From Streptomyces sp. TRM70350 (GTDB taxonomy: Bacteria > Actinomycetota > Actinomycetes > Streptomycetales > Streptomycetaceae): a stretch of DNA of 64,000 bases. This document shows, in pieces, positions 62,397-64,000 of this stretch; positions within the stretch are counted from its first letter, which is position 1; every line of letters starts with the position of its first letter. The notes under the pieces are model-generated. The model worked only from the letters and a program-made list of their open reading frames with translations, did no database searches and had not been told where the DNA came from. The position numbers and the translations under genes were made by a program. The stretch is taken from the NCBI RefSeq assembly GCF_019219825.1, contig NZ_JAHUXH010000013.1, forward strand, positions 1 through 64,000, read 5' to 3'.

Positions 62397-64000
62397 ATGA
62401 CCAACCCCGTGCCGCCACGCAAGTCGCCGGACCAGCCCTGGCGCACCGAGGGCGCCCCGGAGGAGCCGCCGAAGTCCGCGCCCGGCGGGCGGAGGATGCG
62501 CGGCGGCTGGTGGGGCCTCGCCGTCGCCGCGCTGGCCGTGTTCCTGATCGCCAACCTCGTGCTGTCGTTCCTGGACGAGGCAGAGCCGACGATCTCGTAC
62601 ACGGAGTTCAGCAGGCAGGTCGACGACGGAAACGTCAGCAAGATCTACGCCAAGGGCGACGCGATCCAGGGCGAGCTGAAGAGGGCCCAGGGCAACCCCG
62701 AGGACGAGGGCACCTACACCCGGTTCAAGACGCAGCGGCCGGCCTTCGCGGACGACCAGCTCTGGGAGGAACTGACCCGGCACAACGTCACGGTCACCGC
62801 GGAACCGGTCGTCCAGCAGCGTGGTTTTCTGACCAACCTGCTGATCTCGCTGGCGCCGCTGCTGCTGCTCGTCGTGCTGTGGATCTTCATCGCCCGGCGG
62901 ATGAGAGCGGGGCTGGGCGGGGCGGGCGGCATGTTCGGGCGCAAGCCGCCGCCCAGGCCGGTCGAGCTGGAGCCGGGGGAGCAGCGGACGACGTTCGCGG
63001 ACGTGGCGGGCATCGACGAGGTGGAGGGCGAGCTCAACGACGTCGTCGACTTCCTGAAGAACCCGGACGCCTATCGGCGGATGGGCGCCAAGATGCCGCG
63101 CGGTGTGCTGCTCGCCGGTCCGCCCGGCACCGGCAAGACGCTGCTCGCGCGGGCGGTGGCGGGGGAGGCGGGGGTGCCGTTCTTCTCGGCGTCCGCCTCG
63201 GAGTTCATCGAGATGATCGTCGGCGTGGGCGCGTCCCGGGTGCGGGAACTGTTCGCGGAGGCGCGGAAGGTGGCCCCGTCGATCATCTTCATCGACGAGA
63301 TCGACACCATCGGCCGGGCGCGTGGCGGCGGGGCCGGCGTGGGCGGGCACGACGAGCGCGAGCAGACCCTGAACCAGATCCTGACCGAAATGGACGGCTT
63401 CTCGGGTTCCGAGGGCGTGATCGTGATCGCCGCGACCAACCGCGCGGACGTCCTGGACCCGGCCCTGACCCGCCCCGGCCGGTTCGACCGGGTCGTCAAC
63501 GTCTCGCCGCCGGACCGGGGCGGCCGCGAGGCCATCCTGAGGATCCACACCCGGGAGATCCCGCTCGGCCCGGACGTCGACCTGGCCCAGGTCGCCCGTA
63601 CGACCCCTGGGATGACCGGCGCCGAACTGGCCAACCTCGCCAACGAGGCCGCCCTGCTCGCCGTCAAGCGGGGACAGACGACGGTGACGCAGTCCGACCT
63701 GTCGGAGGCGCTGGAGAAGGTCCAACTGGGTGCCGAACGCGCACTCGTGATGCCCGAGGAGGAACGCCGGCGCACCGCCTACCACGAGAGCGGACACGCC
63801 CTGCTGGGCATGCTGCAGCCGGGCGCCGACCCCGTCCGCAAGATCACCATCGTGCCGCGGGGGAGGGCGCTGGGGGTGACACTGTCGACGCCGGAATCGG
63901 ACAAGTACGCGTACACCGAGGAGTACTTGCGCGGCCGGATCATCGGCGCGCTCGGCGGAATGGCGGCGGAGCACGTCGTCTACGGGGTCATCACGACCGG
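62397..64000 (+). CDS. ftsH: ATP-dependent zinc metalloprotease FtsH (partial, runs off the end)
   Basis: The first 534 residues of an FtsH-type AAA+ membrane protease. Two membrane helices flank a periplasmic domain: WWGLAVAALAVFLIANLVLS near 38-57 and LLISLAPLLLLVVLWIFIAR near 149-168. The AAA domain has GPPGTGKT near 240-247, FIDEIDTIGRARGGG near 299, and the SRH NRADVLDPALTRPGRFDR. The zinc site HESGH lies near 462-466. The second acidic ligand is expected just past the window. ATG at 62397 lacks a clear ribosome site. Streptomyces usually carry another FtsH elsewhere, so this may be a paralogue. Confidence 0.93.
   Translation, partial: MTNPVPPRKSPDQPWRTEGAPEEPPKSAPGGRRMRGGWWGLAVAALAVFLIANLVLSFLDEAEPTISYTEFSRQVDDGNVSKIYAKGDAIQGELKRAQGNPEDEGTYTRFKTQRPAFADDQLWEELTRHNVTVTAEPVVQQRGFLTNLLISLAPLLLLVVLWIFIARRMRAGLGGAGGMFGRKPPPRPVELEPGEQRTTFADVAGIDEVEGELNDVVDFLKNPDAYRRMGAKMPRGVLLAGPPGTGKTLLARAVAGEAGVPFFSASASEFIEMIVGVGASRVRELFAEARKVAPSIIFIDEIDTIGRARGGGAGVGGHDEREQTLNQILTEMDGFSGSEGVIVIAATNRADVLDPALTRPGRFDRVVNVSPPDRGGREAILRIHTREIPLGPDVDLAQVARTTPGMTGAELANLANEAALLAVKRGQTTVTQSDLSEALEKVQLGAERALVMPEEERRRTAYHESGHALLGMLQPGADPVRKITIVPRGRALGVTLSTPESDKYAYTEEYLRGRIIGALGGMAAEHVVYGVITT

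Noticed and set aside
1..64000. CRISPR array, prophage, insertion sequence or biosynthetic gene cluster
   Set aside because: No regularly spaced direct repeats, transposase, integrase, phage structural or PKS/NRPS motifs were seen anywhere in the window.

Overview
The window is chromosomal DNA from a high-GC actinomycete, almost certainly a Streptomyces. It has strong G/C third-position bias, many GTG starts, two four-gene conservons (sensor kinase, roadblock, DUF742 and GTPase), an HU protein with a histone-H1-like lysine tail (HupS), NsdA, and a lone AccE subunit at the left edge. From memory, the gene order closely follows the conserved core of the S. coelicolor chromosome around SCO5536 to SCO5587. 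No prophage, insertion sequence, CRISPR array or biosynthetic cluster is visible.

Layout. 1-345: accE and a bidirectional terminator. 357-10940: two tandem conservons on the minus strand, whose small output proteins are nearly identical while the sensor kinases differ. 11531-15537: a small conserved ORF, a FAH-family enzyme, gltX, a HAD hydrolase, and five tRNA genes alternating Gln and Glu. 15550-21130: a MerR regulator divergent from a DUF4188 gene, ndgR divergent from leuCD, and hupS. 21175-28399: a small OB-like protein, cofC, plsC-gpsA, ddl, a DUF3515 lipoprotein, an Lrp-type effector domain, thiL-thiD and rpmB. 28668-37621: a FakA-like DAK2 protein, an HSP90-TPR gene pair on the minus strand, and recG. 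37788-42860: rsmD, coaD, a DivIVA-like coiled coil, DUF177, rpmF, rnc and mutM. 42833-49323: an HxlR regulator, a secreted CAP protein, acyP, a small coiled coil and smc. 49545-64000: glcP, a flavin monooxygenase, ftsY, a prim-pol-like protein, nsdA, amtB-glnK-glnD, ffh and a partial ftsH.

Several neighbours work together. A probably non-discriminating GltX sits beside tRNA-Gln and tRNA-Glu genes. NdgR faces leuCD across a 29-bp inverted repeat. AmtB, GlnK and GlnD form the ammonium-sensing module, behind a GlnR-type box. FtsY and Ffh supply both protein partners of the SRP pathway, and GlcP imports glucose.

The most interesting observations are these. The HSP90-TPR operon sits between fakA-like and recG, with a 14-bp direct repeat at one edge. 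A dispersed intergenic repeat, present after recG, also occurs in frame inside the Smc hinge. The two conservons share nearly identical output modules. Several clean palindromic operator candidates are listed separately. Everything was read by eye; no alignment or folding program was run.
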